40,144 nucleotides of DNA, taken from positions 1-40,144 of the forward strand of contig JACQDX010000099.1 of assembly GCA_016200895.1 (NCBI GenBank), written 5' to 3'. Of this stretch, positions 17,456-24,827 are shown one piece after another. The notes under the pieces are model-generated. The model ran no database searches and had not been told where the DNA came from. It worked only from the letters and a program-made list of their open reading frames with translations. The DNA comes from Burkholderiales bacterium. GTDB taxonomy: Bacteria > Pseudomonadota > Gammaproteobacteria > Burkholderiales > Burkholderiaceae_D. Position numbers and translations under genes: made by a program. Numbering within the stretch: position 1 is the stretch's first letter; the number at the start of each line of letters is the position of its first letter.

Positions 17456-20329
17456 TTACTTGGCTTCTTTTTTCTGCTCCGGATACATCACGATCTGCGC
17501 ATAATTCAGGAAGTTAAAATAGCGTTGCGCTGCTTCTTTGATCTGCACTGGTGTAAGAGCGCGTATGCGTTTTTCCACCGTCAATATAGCTTCAGCTTCG
17601 GTTTTGTAATAGACGGCGTTTTGCAAGTGGTTCAACCAGTTTTCATTACTGCGCAGTTCTTGCTGATGCTCTTTCAGCCAGGATTGTTTGATCTTGTTCA
17701 AATCTTCCAACTGCGGGCCAGATTGCTGTATTTTTTTGATTTCTGCAAATAAGGCGGCAATGACCTTGTCCACATTCTCAGGGCTGCAGGGTAATTCAGC
17801 ATCTATGCTGTACCTGTTTTGTGGAATACGTTCAAAAGAACCATTCAGGCCACCGCTGTAAATCAAGCCCTGTTTTTCGCGCAGCACGTCAATGATCTTC
17901 AGGTTCAAGATATCCACCATGGCATGGAAGCGGGCATTTTCTTCGCGTGTATAAGTCGATGGCCCGGTGAAACTCAATACCACCGTACTTTTCTCTTCAT
18001 TGCCTGCACGGACTTCTTTCTTGACGACGCCTTGTACTGGATTGATATGCAAATCCTGATACTCGGTCTTGATGTCAGTATTGGGCAAGCTGGCCAGATA
18101 AGTTGCAATCAGAGGTTTGATCTTGTCCAGTTCAAAACTGCCTACAAAAATAAAGTGCAAGCCCTTGGCGCTGCCAAAGCGGGATTGATAAATTTCTATA
18201 CTGCGGTCCAACGAGATTTTGTCAAAATCTTCAACCTTGGCCAAGTGGGCAACACGCGGATGGTCTTTATAAATAGTCGTCGTAATTGCTTCTGAGAAGA
18301 TAGCTTCAGGACGTGCCCAGGTATTTCTTGCCAACTCTTTTTGCGAACTGATCAGTGACTGGAATAAGGCCTCATCCCTGCGCGGGCTGGTCATGCGCAG
18401 ATACAGCAATTGCAGCATGGTTTCCACGTCGTTGCTGCTGGATGCAGCGCCTATGCTCTCAGAATAATTATCCATACTGGTTCTGACATTGGCTGACTTG
18501 CCTGCCAGAGTTTCCTGCAAGTCTTTCTGGCTAAAATTAGCCATGCCCATACCCCAGACTACAGGATTACTATAATACGCATTAAAATAATCTGCATCAG
18601 AGAACAGGGACATGCCGCCCGCACGGCGTGCACTCATCAAGACTTGATCATTCTTGAAGTCGGTCTTTTTCAAGGTCACTTTTACGCCATTGGATAAAGT
18701 CATTTCTACCAGGCCCAACAGTTTGTTTTCTTTTTCAGAAACGATTTGGCCGGGTTGAGGAAGTGTCGTCATCAAGCTGGCACTGGCCGCTTTTTCTGTG
18801 CGGGTTTGCAATGGTTTTTGCTCTGCCAGGGCGGTCATGCTCAGCAAATCTGCTTCGCTGGGTATGGTCTCGCCAGCCTTGTTAGAGCCTACATAAAACG
18901 CCAGCCTGATACTGTCATCCGGCGTTGCTTTTTTTGCGAACTGGTTCATTTCTTCCAACGAAATACCTTCAGCAAATTCCTTGAAATACAAGTACTCATT
19001 CTTGATGCCAGGGATAGGTTCATTGGTCAGGAAATTACGTATGTATTCAGCTGCAAATGTCGCAGAATTCGACTTGCTACGCTCATTGAACATGCTTTCA
19101 TATTCACGGGCTTCAATCTTCTTGGCACGGTCAAATTCAGCTGCCGTAAAACCAAATTGACGTATGCTGTTTTTCTCTTGCATCAAGGCATCCAGCGCTG
19201 GCTGTATGCCTGCCTGCGACAACATCGCTGTCGAGATGAATGAATCATAGCCAGGCACTACCTGCTCATTGCCAGCAGAGGCCCCCAGGAAAGGCGGGGT
19301 GGCCTGCTCAATCAATGCTCCCAGGCGGCGGTTAAGCATGGACTTGTAGAAGCCAGCAATGATATCTTGACGGTAGTCGGCGATAACATCATGGGCTGGT
19401 TGCTTTGCCAGCGGGTAGCGCAGCATCAGTAAATTGTTGGTGGCTTCTTTATCCGTAATCACCATCGCCTTGGATACGGTGTTTTTTGGAATGCTGATTT
19501 CTGGCCTGACGCGGGCAGGCACGGGATTTTGCAGACCTGAAAAATACTTGCGTATCATCTTCTCTGCTTCTGCAGGCTGTACATCGCCAATGACGACCAC
19601 CGCCATCAGGTCTGGTCTGTACCAGTCCTTGTAAAAGCGCCGCAGGGCATCATGTTTGAATTGCTTGATGATGTCTTCTTTACCTATGGGCAGGCGTTCT
19701 GCATATTTGGAACCATTGAATACCTCAGGCAAAAACTGACGCATCATACGGTCACTGGCGCCTTTACCCAGCCGCGCTTCTTCCAGGATAATGCCGCGTT
19801 CCTTGTCGATATCGACAGCCTTCATCTCCACGCCTTGCGCCCAGTCAGCCAATACCTGAAAACCTGTTTTCAGATAAGCAGGTTTGTCAGTTGGGATGGG
19901 CAAGATATATACCGTCTCATCAAAGCTGGTATAGGCATTCAGATCAGCACCAAATTTCACGCCTATCGACTGCAGGTAAGAAATCAGCTGATGTTTTTTG
20001 AAATGTTTGGAGCCATTGAAGGCCATGTGCTCGGTAAAATGTGCCAGGCCTTGCTGATCATCATCTTCAAGCACTGAACCGGCTTTTACTACCAGACGCA
20101 ATTCCACTTTCTTTTGTGGATTATCATTTTTCTGGATATAGTAAGTCAGGCCATTGTCCAGCTTGCCCCTCTTCAAATCGGGATTGATGGGTAGGGGATC
20201 GTTCAATCGTATCTCAGCCAGTACTGGCAAGCTTATGGCCAGCAAGAACAGGCTGACGACCAGCCTTTTGGCAGGAGTGGATGATTTTGCTACTGAAGTA
20301 TCAAGGGTATTCGGCATAGATAGCGGCAC
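17456..20329 (-). CDS. Periplasmic M16 family zinc protease (PqqL-like)
   Basis: This 957-residue protein has a signal-like N-terminus (RLVVSLFLLAISLPVLA, residues 22-38). The inverted zinc motif H97-F-T-E100-H101 and the third ligand, probably E177 in DKERG, follow. Two M16 halves are visible. The catalytic half has KLDNGLTYYIQKNDNPQ and LNAYTSFDETVY. The second half begins near MTLSNGVKVTLKKTDFKNDQV and lacks the zinc motif, as usual. Length and layout match E. coli PqqL and related periplasmic peptidases that degrade peptides or imported proteins. The exact substrate cannot be told. A second in-frame ATG four codons later (20317) is equally possible. The gene stands alone between a terminator and a 95-base gap. 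Confidence 0.92.
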   Translation of the reverse strand: MPLSMPNTLDTSVAKSSTPAKRLVVSLFLLAISLPVLAEIRLNDPLPINPDLKRGKLDNGLTYYIQKNDNPQKKVELRLVVKAGSVLEDDDQQGLAHFTEHMAFNGSKHFKKHQLISYLQSIGVKFGADLNAYTSFDETVYILPIPTDKPAYLKTGFQVLADWAQGVEMKAVDIDKERGIILEEARLGKGASDRMMRQFLPEVFNGSKYAERLPIGKEDIIKQFKHDALRRFYKDWYRPDLMAVVVIGDVQPAEAEKMIRKYFSGLQNPVPARVRPEISIPKNTVSKAMVITDKEATNNLLMLRYPLAKQPAHDVIADYRQDIIAGFYKSMLNRRLGALIEQATPPFLGASAGNEQVVPGYDSFISTAMLSQAGIQPALDALMQEKNSIRQFGFTAAEFDRAKKIEAREYESMFNERSKSNSATFAAEYIRNFLTNEPIPGIKNEYLYFKEFAEGISLEEMNQFAKKATPDDSIRLAFYVGSNKAGETIPSEADLLSMTALAEQKPLQTRTEKAASASLMTTLPQPGQIVSEKENKLLGLVEMTLSNGVKVTLKKTDFKNDQVLMSARRAGGMSLFSDADYFNAYYSNPVVWGMGMANFSQKDLQETLAGKSANVRTSMDNYSESIGAASSSNDVETMLQLLYLRMTSPRRDEALFQSLISSQKELARNTWARPEAIFSEAITTTIYKDHPRVAHLAKVEDFDKISLDRSIEIYQSRFGSAKGLHFIFVGSFELDKIKPLIATYLASLPNTDIKTEYQDLHINPVQGVVKKEVRAGNEEKSTVVLSFTGPSTYTREENARFHAMVDILNLKIIDVLREKQGLIYSGGLNGSFERIPQNRYSIDAELPCSPENVDKVIAALFAEIKKIQQSGPQLEDLNKIKQSWLKEHQQELRSNENWLNHLQNAVYYKTEAEAILTVEKRIRALTPVQIKEAAQRYFNFLNYAQIVMYPEQKKEAK

Positions 20330-20424
20330 AGGCTAGACAAAAATGCCAGTGTACCCTGTTGGCGGAAGGCTGGTGGGATGGGCTTTGTATCGATTTGCTA
20401 CAGAAGCATATAACTGACGATTTA

Positions 20425-21228
20425 TTAACTGCCGCCACAACCGCCGCCACAACCGCCGCCACAGCCACCACCGCAACTGCTGCCGCAGCTTGATCCACCG
20501 CTATCACAGCTACCTGAGTCGCTGCTACCACAACTACTACCGCCACAACCGCATGAGGAGCCGCTATTGGCTGCCTGAGCTTGTTTCTTGATCATTTCTT
20601 CGTAAGCCAGAGTAGAGATCAAGCCTGCGGCCAATAATTGAGCTGCGCCAAAACTTTCTGGATAGGTAGATTTGCCCACCCCTACACCGCGCGCACTCAT
20701 ATTTTGAAAGCCTATGCGGGCAGTAGTGCCAAAGTAAGAGTAACCTAGCGGCATATGCAACTTGCGGTCCAGGGCAAACAGGCGGGGCACAGACGAGCTG
20801 CCTGGTACACTGCCTTCTGTCCGCTGTGCCATGATCAGGCAGTTCGCCAATGCTGCATCCATTTCGCTGGCCATCTGCTCTGCTTCCACATGCGGTATCG
20901 TGCGCTTGAAATGTTTCAGGCAGAAATTATCCAGATTGGTGGAAGACCAGCTATTCCAGGCATGCCAGACAGAATCTGCTGCCTTCGAGGGCAGGGCACA
21001 AGCCTGTTTGTTGCGGCTGACATAATCGAAGAACATCATCAATCCCTCAGCTGCGCGGGCAAAAAAAATGGCATCACTAGGGATGCCGGGGAATTCATAT
21101 TTTGCTTTCGCCTGCCAATGCAAGAATACGCCATTTGGAATATCAACTAACTGACGCTTGTAGTCGGAAAATTCAGTGATATTTCTCGCCCGCATCATTT
21201 GGTATTTTTGTTTTAATTTACTTAACAT
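20425..21228 (-). CDS. Protein with Cys/Gly/Ser-rich C-terminal tail (glycine-rich-domain-like)
   Basis: This 267-residue soluble protein has no signal peptide. The segment ADSVWHAWNSWSSTNLDNFC (from about residue 84), followed by HFKRTIPHVE, resembles the D-x-x-W-H ... F-C ... H-x-P pattern of plant-like glycine-rich domain (GRDP) proteins and their bacterial relatives. Residues 222-267 are almost only Ser, Gly and Cys: nine cysteines, four of them in a regular C-G-G-G ladder ending CGGS. The tail is coded by near-perfect 12-bp repeats. A strong SD (AAGGAGAT) precedes ATG 21228. It follows the TetR-ABC1-DUF6463-DUF2867 operon after 130 bases. Function is unknown; metal binding, disulfide cross-linking or modification of the tail are possible inferences. 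Confidence 0.75.
   Translation of the reverse strand: MLSKLKQKYQMMRARNITEFSDYKRQLVDIPNGVFLHWQAKAKYEFPGIPSDAIFFARAAEGLMMFFDYVSRNKQACALPSKAADSVWHAWNSWSSTNLDNFCLKHFKRTIPHVEAEQMASEMDAALANCLIMAQRTEGSVPGSSSVPRLFALDRKLHMPLGYSYFGTTARIGFQNMSARGVGVGKSTYPESFGAAQLLAAGLISTLAYEEMIKKQAQAANSGSSCGCGGSSCGSSDSGSCDSGGSSCGSSCGGGCGGGCGGGCGGS
20428..20475 (-). repeat. 12-bp tandem repeat coding the CGGG ladder
   Basis: The + strand repeats CCGCCGCCACAA-type 12-mers about four times, coding C-G-G-G on the - strand. The first copies are near-identical and the later ones diverge, so the tail has probably grown by slippage and may vary in length between strains. Confidence 0.75.
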
Positions 21229-21283
21229 CGTCTTTAATCTCCTTTTCTCTTTTGTTTTAGTGATTTCATCTTAGAAGAGATTT

Positions 21284-21302
21284 ATGACAAATGCATGACA
21301 AA
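21284..21302 (-). promoter_or_regulatory. Direct repeat ATGACAAA x2 upstream of the Cys-tail gene
   Basis: Two copies of ATGACAAA (TTTGTCAT on the gene's strand) lie 11 bases apart, one helical turn, with ATGCAT between them. They sit 55-75 bases before the Cys-tail start, inside the 130-base gap. This could be a promoter/operator giving the gene expression separate from the upstream operon. Assignment is weak. Confidence 0.3.
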
Positions 21303-21358
21303 AATGATGAGGGAAAATACGTATATGGTTTATCTCCTACTTAATGGAAAATTCTCTT

Positions 21359-21868
21359 TTATGCCTTGGCGAGAATTGCAGGCGCAATGACTTTATGCGC
21401 TGGCCCGACGAAAAACATATACGTTCGCCCCAGATTATTGTGTACATGCACCACCGTGCTGAGAGCGATAAATGGCTGGCCATCCCTGGTTTGCTTGGAG
21501 ACTGATACCTTGACATCCAGATGCTTGTCAGAATCGCAGAGTATGACTTCTTCATCTGACTTGTACACCAGAGAAAATATCCCGGCCTTGTCACCAACCT
21601 GATAGGCTTCTGCAGGCTTGTTCTTGTTCAGTGCCTTCATCCCACCTACGTTTTTTAAACCAAATAAAACCACCACGCGATTACGTATGCCCATCATGGC
21701 ATTGACCCAGTCTGGTGTTTTGGCAAAGGTATCCATATAGATTTGCATGGCGCTTAGGTCTGCATGATCGAAGTGCGTTTGAAAACAATCATAAAAATAG
21801 GCACCCGGTACATCCTCGGCGATTTTGCTATTTGCTGGGACTGCGGTTTCTGTGATCTTGTTTTTCAT
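21359..21868 (-). CDS. DUF2867 family protein
   Basis: This protein has 169 residues from ATG 21868, which overlaps the upstream DUF6463 stop as ATGA; a longer in-frame start would run 21 codons into that gene. The sequence shows the DUF2867 pattern: YFYDCFQTHFDHADLSAMQIY, then TPDWVNAMMGIRNRVVVLFGLKNVG, then DKHLDVKVSVSK and a C-terminal VHVHNNLGRTYMFFVGPAHK. No signal peptide or membrane helix is present. The family's biochemical role is not established; its fold is thought to bind lipophilic ligands. Tight coupling to DUF6463, ABC1 kinase and tetR genes suggests one regulated pathway, perhaps membrane-lipid or quinone related. Confidence 0.85.
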   Translation of the reverse strand: MKNKITETAVPANSKIAEDVPGAYFYDCFQTHFDHADLSAMQIYMDTFAKTPDWVNAMMGIRNRVVVLFGLKNVGGMKALNKNKPAEAYQVGDKAGIFSLVYKSDEEVILCDSDKHLDVKVSVSKQTRDGQPFIALSTVVHVHNNLGRTYMFFVGPAHKVIAPAILAKA

Positions 21869-22254
21869 GCTGCCTGCCCTTGGTTTACACGTATGTTCAT
21901 CAATGCAATTGCTGCAGGCATGGCCAGCCAAAAACCGGACGTGGGCATCAGTATGACAGCAAAGATGCAGCAGAGCAGGAGACCCAAACCCAACATAGGG
22001 GCTTCAGTAAAATCAGGTTTGCGTTCCAGGCTGTTGATGGCCATACCCATTAACAGGAACGGACCACCAAACAGCAAGAACCATGTCGCTGCCGAACGCA
22101 AAGGGTCACGATTGACGGTATTGAATACTCCTCGCTCCAGCATGCCCACAAAAACTGGACCAAAGAGTAGAAAGGCAGCTATCGTGTGCAGAGCTGCAAC
22201 GGCGATCAGATAATTACCTATCCAGATTTTCCGGTGCTTAGTTGGTATTGACAT
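21865..22254 (-). CDS. DUF6463 family small membrane protein
   Basis: This 129-residue protein has four hydrophobic helices: about 12-34, 58-72, 85-102 and 105-122. The layout is IWIGNYLIAVAALHTIAAFLLFGPVF, then a loop GVFNTVNRDPLRSAATWFLLFGGPF, and a final MPTSGFWLAMPAAIALM. These match the DUF6463 pattern in bacteria, including the conserved HT in helix 1 and D-P-L-R in the loop. Function is unknown. Its start overlaps the ABC1 kinase gene by 17 bases and its stop overlaps the DUF2867 start by 4. This indicates a translationally coupled operon. Confidence 0.82.
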   Translation of the reverse strand: MSIPTKHRKIWIGNYLIAVAALHTIAAFLLFGPVFVGMLERGVFNTVNRDPLRSAATWFLLFGGPFLLMGMAINSLERKPDFTEAPMLGLGLLLCCIFAVILMPTSGFWLAMPAAIALMNIRVNQGQAA

Positions 22255-23590
22255 GGTTTGCTCCTTGTTTAGTCCAGGCTATTTCAGTGTTGACGACAGC
22301 ACCCATTTTCCTGAGCATATTCATCAGCCCCAGGTAGGCGCGGTCAAAATAAGGTACGTCTTCATGCCAGCCCGCCAGGATGCCTGACAACAGCCTGCTA
22401 TGTTCGGCATTGATGGTTTTGGGGTAGGGCGATTTATTGCTGAAGTCAAACTGGCTGCTTTGAAATGCTTCCATCTTCCACGCATGCAGGTCGGCAAGTG
22501 CGGTCATGACACTATGATCAAATTCATCTTGCGAGACCGTATCAGAAAACAGACCCAGATCTATATACGCCAGCCGCAGGACGCGATTACGCTCAACTAC
22601 ATCGGTCATCAGCAAGGCACGCCAGCTGCGCGCCATCGCATCACAAAAGCTGAACGAAATTTTATTCGTGCATCCAAAATCCAGCACCGCCAAACGCCCA
22701 CCCGACATGAATAAAAAATTGCCAGAATGCGGGTCTGCATGTATGCGGCCCAGCTCGCAAACACTGAACCAGAACCAGTCAAACAGCAGTTGCCCGTAGT
22801 GATTGCGCTGCGCCTGGTCAGGTGCCGTCGCCAGCCAGGCATCCAGGTGCAGGCCATCGAGTCTTTCCATCGTCAAGACCCGCTTGCTCGACATCTCGTC
22901 CAGGCATTTGGGGATGACTATGCCGGGCAAGTTCACATGCTCATGAAACCAGTTAAGCTGCATCGCCTCATGTTCATAATCAAGTTCTTCTCCCATCTTG
23001 ACTTCAAGCTCGCTCATGAAGCGGTCTATGACCTCTTTACGCGGCAAGATAGTGGTGCCCATGGCCAGGGTTTGAAAAATGCCGCGCAACATACGCAAAT
23101 CACTGCCTATGGCAGATGCAATACCGGGGTACTGTACCTTTACGGCCAGTTGCTGACCATCGGCCAATTTTGCATGATGCACCTGCCCCAGGCTGGCTGC
23201 GGCAAAGGCATGTGCATCAAACTGCGCATACAGATGCTCTGGTGCCTTGCCAAATTCACGTTGAAAGACTTTATGGATCAGGGCCCGATTCAAAGGCGTG
23301 ACCTGATGGCAGCCTTTCGCCAGTTCGCGGCGTATGCCTTCCGGTAAAAAATCAGCTTCCATGCTCAGCAATTGCGATACCTTGAGGGCGCTGCCTTTTA
23401 ACTGGTTGAGTGCCTTGAAGAGGATGCGTCCCAGCTCAGCTTCATGCCGTTCTTGTGCAGCTTGCTTGTCATCATCGCTGCGCAGCATTTGCCGCGCCTT
23501 GTGCCCCAGTTTGCTGGCACCAGCTTGCGCCAGCGCCAGGCCAGTGATGGCAGTTCTGCCCAGCTTGCTGGCAGGCGGTGCCTTGTTCAT
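22238..23590 (-). CDS. ABC1/AarF-type atypical protein kinase (UbiB family)
   Basis: This 450-residue protein has the Ala-rich loop FAAASLGQVH (129-138), which replaces the usual Gly-rich loop. The ATP-binding lysine K151 is in AVKVQYPGI. The catalytic H284-A-D-P-H288 and metal-binding D304-F-G are intact. The N-terminal signature is LKGSALKVSQLLS, so the KxGQ motif reads K70-V-S72-Q73 with Ser in place of Gly. UbiB-family members support ubiquinone biosynthesis or lipid transport as ATPases rather than classical protein kinases. This gene lacks the ubiE/ubiJ neighbours of true ubiB. It starts in an ATGA overlap with the tetR stop, so it is probably under that repressor's control. Confidence 0.9.
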   Translation of the reverse strand: MNKAPPASKLGRTAITGLALAQAGASKLGHKARQMLRSDDDKQAAQERHEAELGRILFKALNQLKGSALKVSQLLSMEADFLPEGIRRELAKGCHQVTPLNRALIHKVFQREFGKAPEHLYAQFDAHAFAAASLGQVHHAKLADGQQLAVKVQYPGIASAIGSDLRMLRGIFQTLAMGTTILPRKEVIDRFMSELEVKMGEELDYEHEAMQLNWFHEHVNLPGIVIPKCLDEMSSKRVLTMERLDGLHLDAWLATAPDQAQRNHYGQLLFDWFWFSVCELGRIHADPHSGNFLFMSGGRLAVLDFGCTNKISFSFCDAMARSWRALLMTDVVERNRVLRLAYIDLGLFSDTVSQDEFDHSVMTALADLHAWKMEAFQSSQFDFSNKSPYPKTINAEHSRLLSGILAGWHEDVPYFDRAYLGLMNMLRKMGAVVNTEIAWTKQGANHVNTN

Positions 23591-24330
23591 CGCGCATCCC
23601 CCAGGCCACGTCCCAATCCATTCTGCACAAGCTTGACCATCTCCAGCAAACCAGAACCATTTTGCATGATGCGCGACAACTGGTTGCGCAACATGAAGCT
23701 TGCCAGCTCAGATACTTTATTGACGATGCCGCTCTTCAAAGCCATCACCAGTATCGCCAGCGTCATGTCCACCAGTTGCGTGGTATTCGAGAATTCTTCT
23801 GAATCATCCTTGAGCCAGTAAGCGATGACAGCAAACAGATAGTCGCCAAACAAACCACCGATCAGGTTCTTGAAATCGCAGGGGGAGATGTCGCCGCGTT
23901 GTTCGGCCTCTTCCAGCAGGCTGATAATTTCCTGCTTCAGGGTTTGCTGACCCGGCATATTGTCACGCATCATCAGCAGAGGCGATTTGCCAAAGATGTT
24001 CCTCGTGATTTCTACAAATTCACGGTCCCCCAGCAAGAGTTCCAGCAAGGCATCCACCAGCCTTTGCAGCTTTTCTTGCAGGGTAAACTCTTCCCAACCC
24101 GGTGTTTCTTGTGCTACTTCGAGAGTAATTTCTATGCACAGTTCATAGTAAGACAGCAGGATTTTCTCCTTACTGGGAAAGTACTTGTAAATCGTCGCGT
24201 CACCGATACCCGCCTCACGGGCAATCTGCTTCATGGTGGCGGCGTCATAGCCTTTTTCAGTAATCAGATCAACGGCAGTACGTATCAGATTACGCCGGGT
24301 TTGCTCTTGCTGAGACTTGGAAGTTTTCAT
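23587..24330 (-). CDS. TetR/AcrR family transcriptional regulator
   Basis: This 247-residue protein has the N-terminal helix-turn-helix RRNLIRTAVDLITEKGYDAATMKQIAREAGIGDATIYKYFPSKEKIL, typical of TetR (residues about 12-58). The C-terminal part is a longer helical ligand-binding domain. It is the first gene of an operon with an ABC1-family kinase, DUF6463 and DUF2867 genes, and probably represses its own operon in response to a small ligand. The ligand is unknown. The stop overlaps the kinase start by 4 bases. A good sigma-70-like promoter with a partial dyad lies upstream. Confidence 0.93.
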   Translation of the reverse strand: MKTSKSQQEQTRRNLIRTAVDLITEKGYDAATMKQIAREAGIGDATIYKYFPSKEKILLSYYELCIEITLEVAQETPGWEEFTLQEKLQRLVDALLELLLGDREFVEITRNIFGKSPLLMMRDNMPGQQTLKQEIISLLEEAEQRGDISPCDFKNLIGGLFGDYLFAVIAYWLKDDSEEFSNTTQLVDMTLAILVMALKSGIVNKVSELASFMLRNQLSRIMQNGSGLLEMVKLVQNGLGRGLGDAR

Positions 24331-24372
24331 AATCGAGACGAACTTCTATAAAAATGGTGATTGAGTTCCATT

Positions 24373-24418
24373 AATATATACATTGTTTCGTTAAATAACA
24401 AGGTTTACTTGTTTAATG
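24373..24418 (-). promoter_or_regulatory. Candidate tetR operon promoter and operator
   Basis: On the - strand TTGTTA (24396-24401) and TATATT (24373-24378) are separated by 17 bases, 43 bases before the tetR ATG. Overlapping and preceding the -35 is an imperfect dyad TTAAACAAG-TAAAC-CTTGTTATTTAA (24390-24416), a plausible TetR-type autorepression site. Confidence 0.5.
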
Positions 24419-24592
24419 GAGGGTTTGTGTTGATTGGGCGGGTGGGAGGTGAGCGGAGTGTAGGTTGGGCCGGGCCTTGCTAGGCTATGGGTTATCAGCC
24501 CAACACTCGGCGTTTCAATAATGTATTCATGATTAAAAGCCAAATACCGAACTTAGGCCGTTTACTAAGATATACGCCTGAGTGATTTAATG

Positions 24593-24779
24593 AACGCCAC
24601 TGGGCTCCTGCCTGCGCAGGAGCGACGATTTAGAGGGGGGAGCAAATATAGCTAGGTTTGCAATGATCAATGAACTTTGGCTCTAATGGCGCAGACCGAG
24701 TTGTACGAATGAATACAGGCCCAAAATCCGTCGCTCCTGCGCAGACAGGAGACTACCGGGCTGGCGCTCCAGTGGCGTT
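24593..24779. repeat. Paired inverted hairpins, REP/BIME- or MITE-like element
   Basis: The left arm is AACGCCACTGG (24593-24603) followed by GCTCCTGCCTGCGCAGGAGC and GACG (24604-24627). The right arm has the complement CGTCGCTCCTGCGCAGACAGGAG (24729-24751, one mismatch over 22), then CCAGTGGCGTT (24769-24779). Each arm also folds on itself (CTCCTG/CAGGAG). The roughly 100 bases between the arms show no coding potential. Confidence 0.75.
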
Positions 24780-24827
24780 TGTCGATTAAAAGAGTGCAAC
24801 CAAGTTTGTAGGTTCGGCATGATACAG

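Larger units (their letters stand above)
24331..24827. other. Gene-free 0.5-kb stretch with inverted hairpin repeats
   Basis: No convincing gene is present. Besides the tetR promoter, a 7-bp inverted repeat GTTGGGC/GCCCAAC lies at 24464-24470 and 24498-24504, and a larger paired hairpin element is at about 24586-24790. The XPD-like helicase gene ends at 24828, so its terminator should be here; no hairpin with a clean T-run was seen. Confidence 0.6.
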
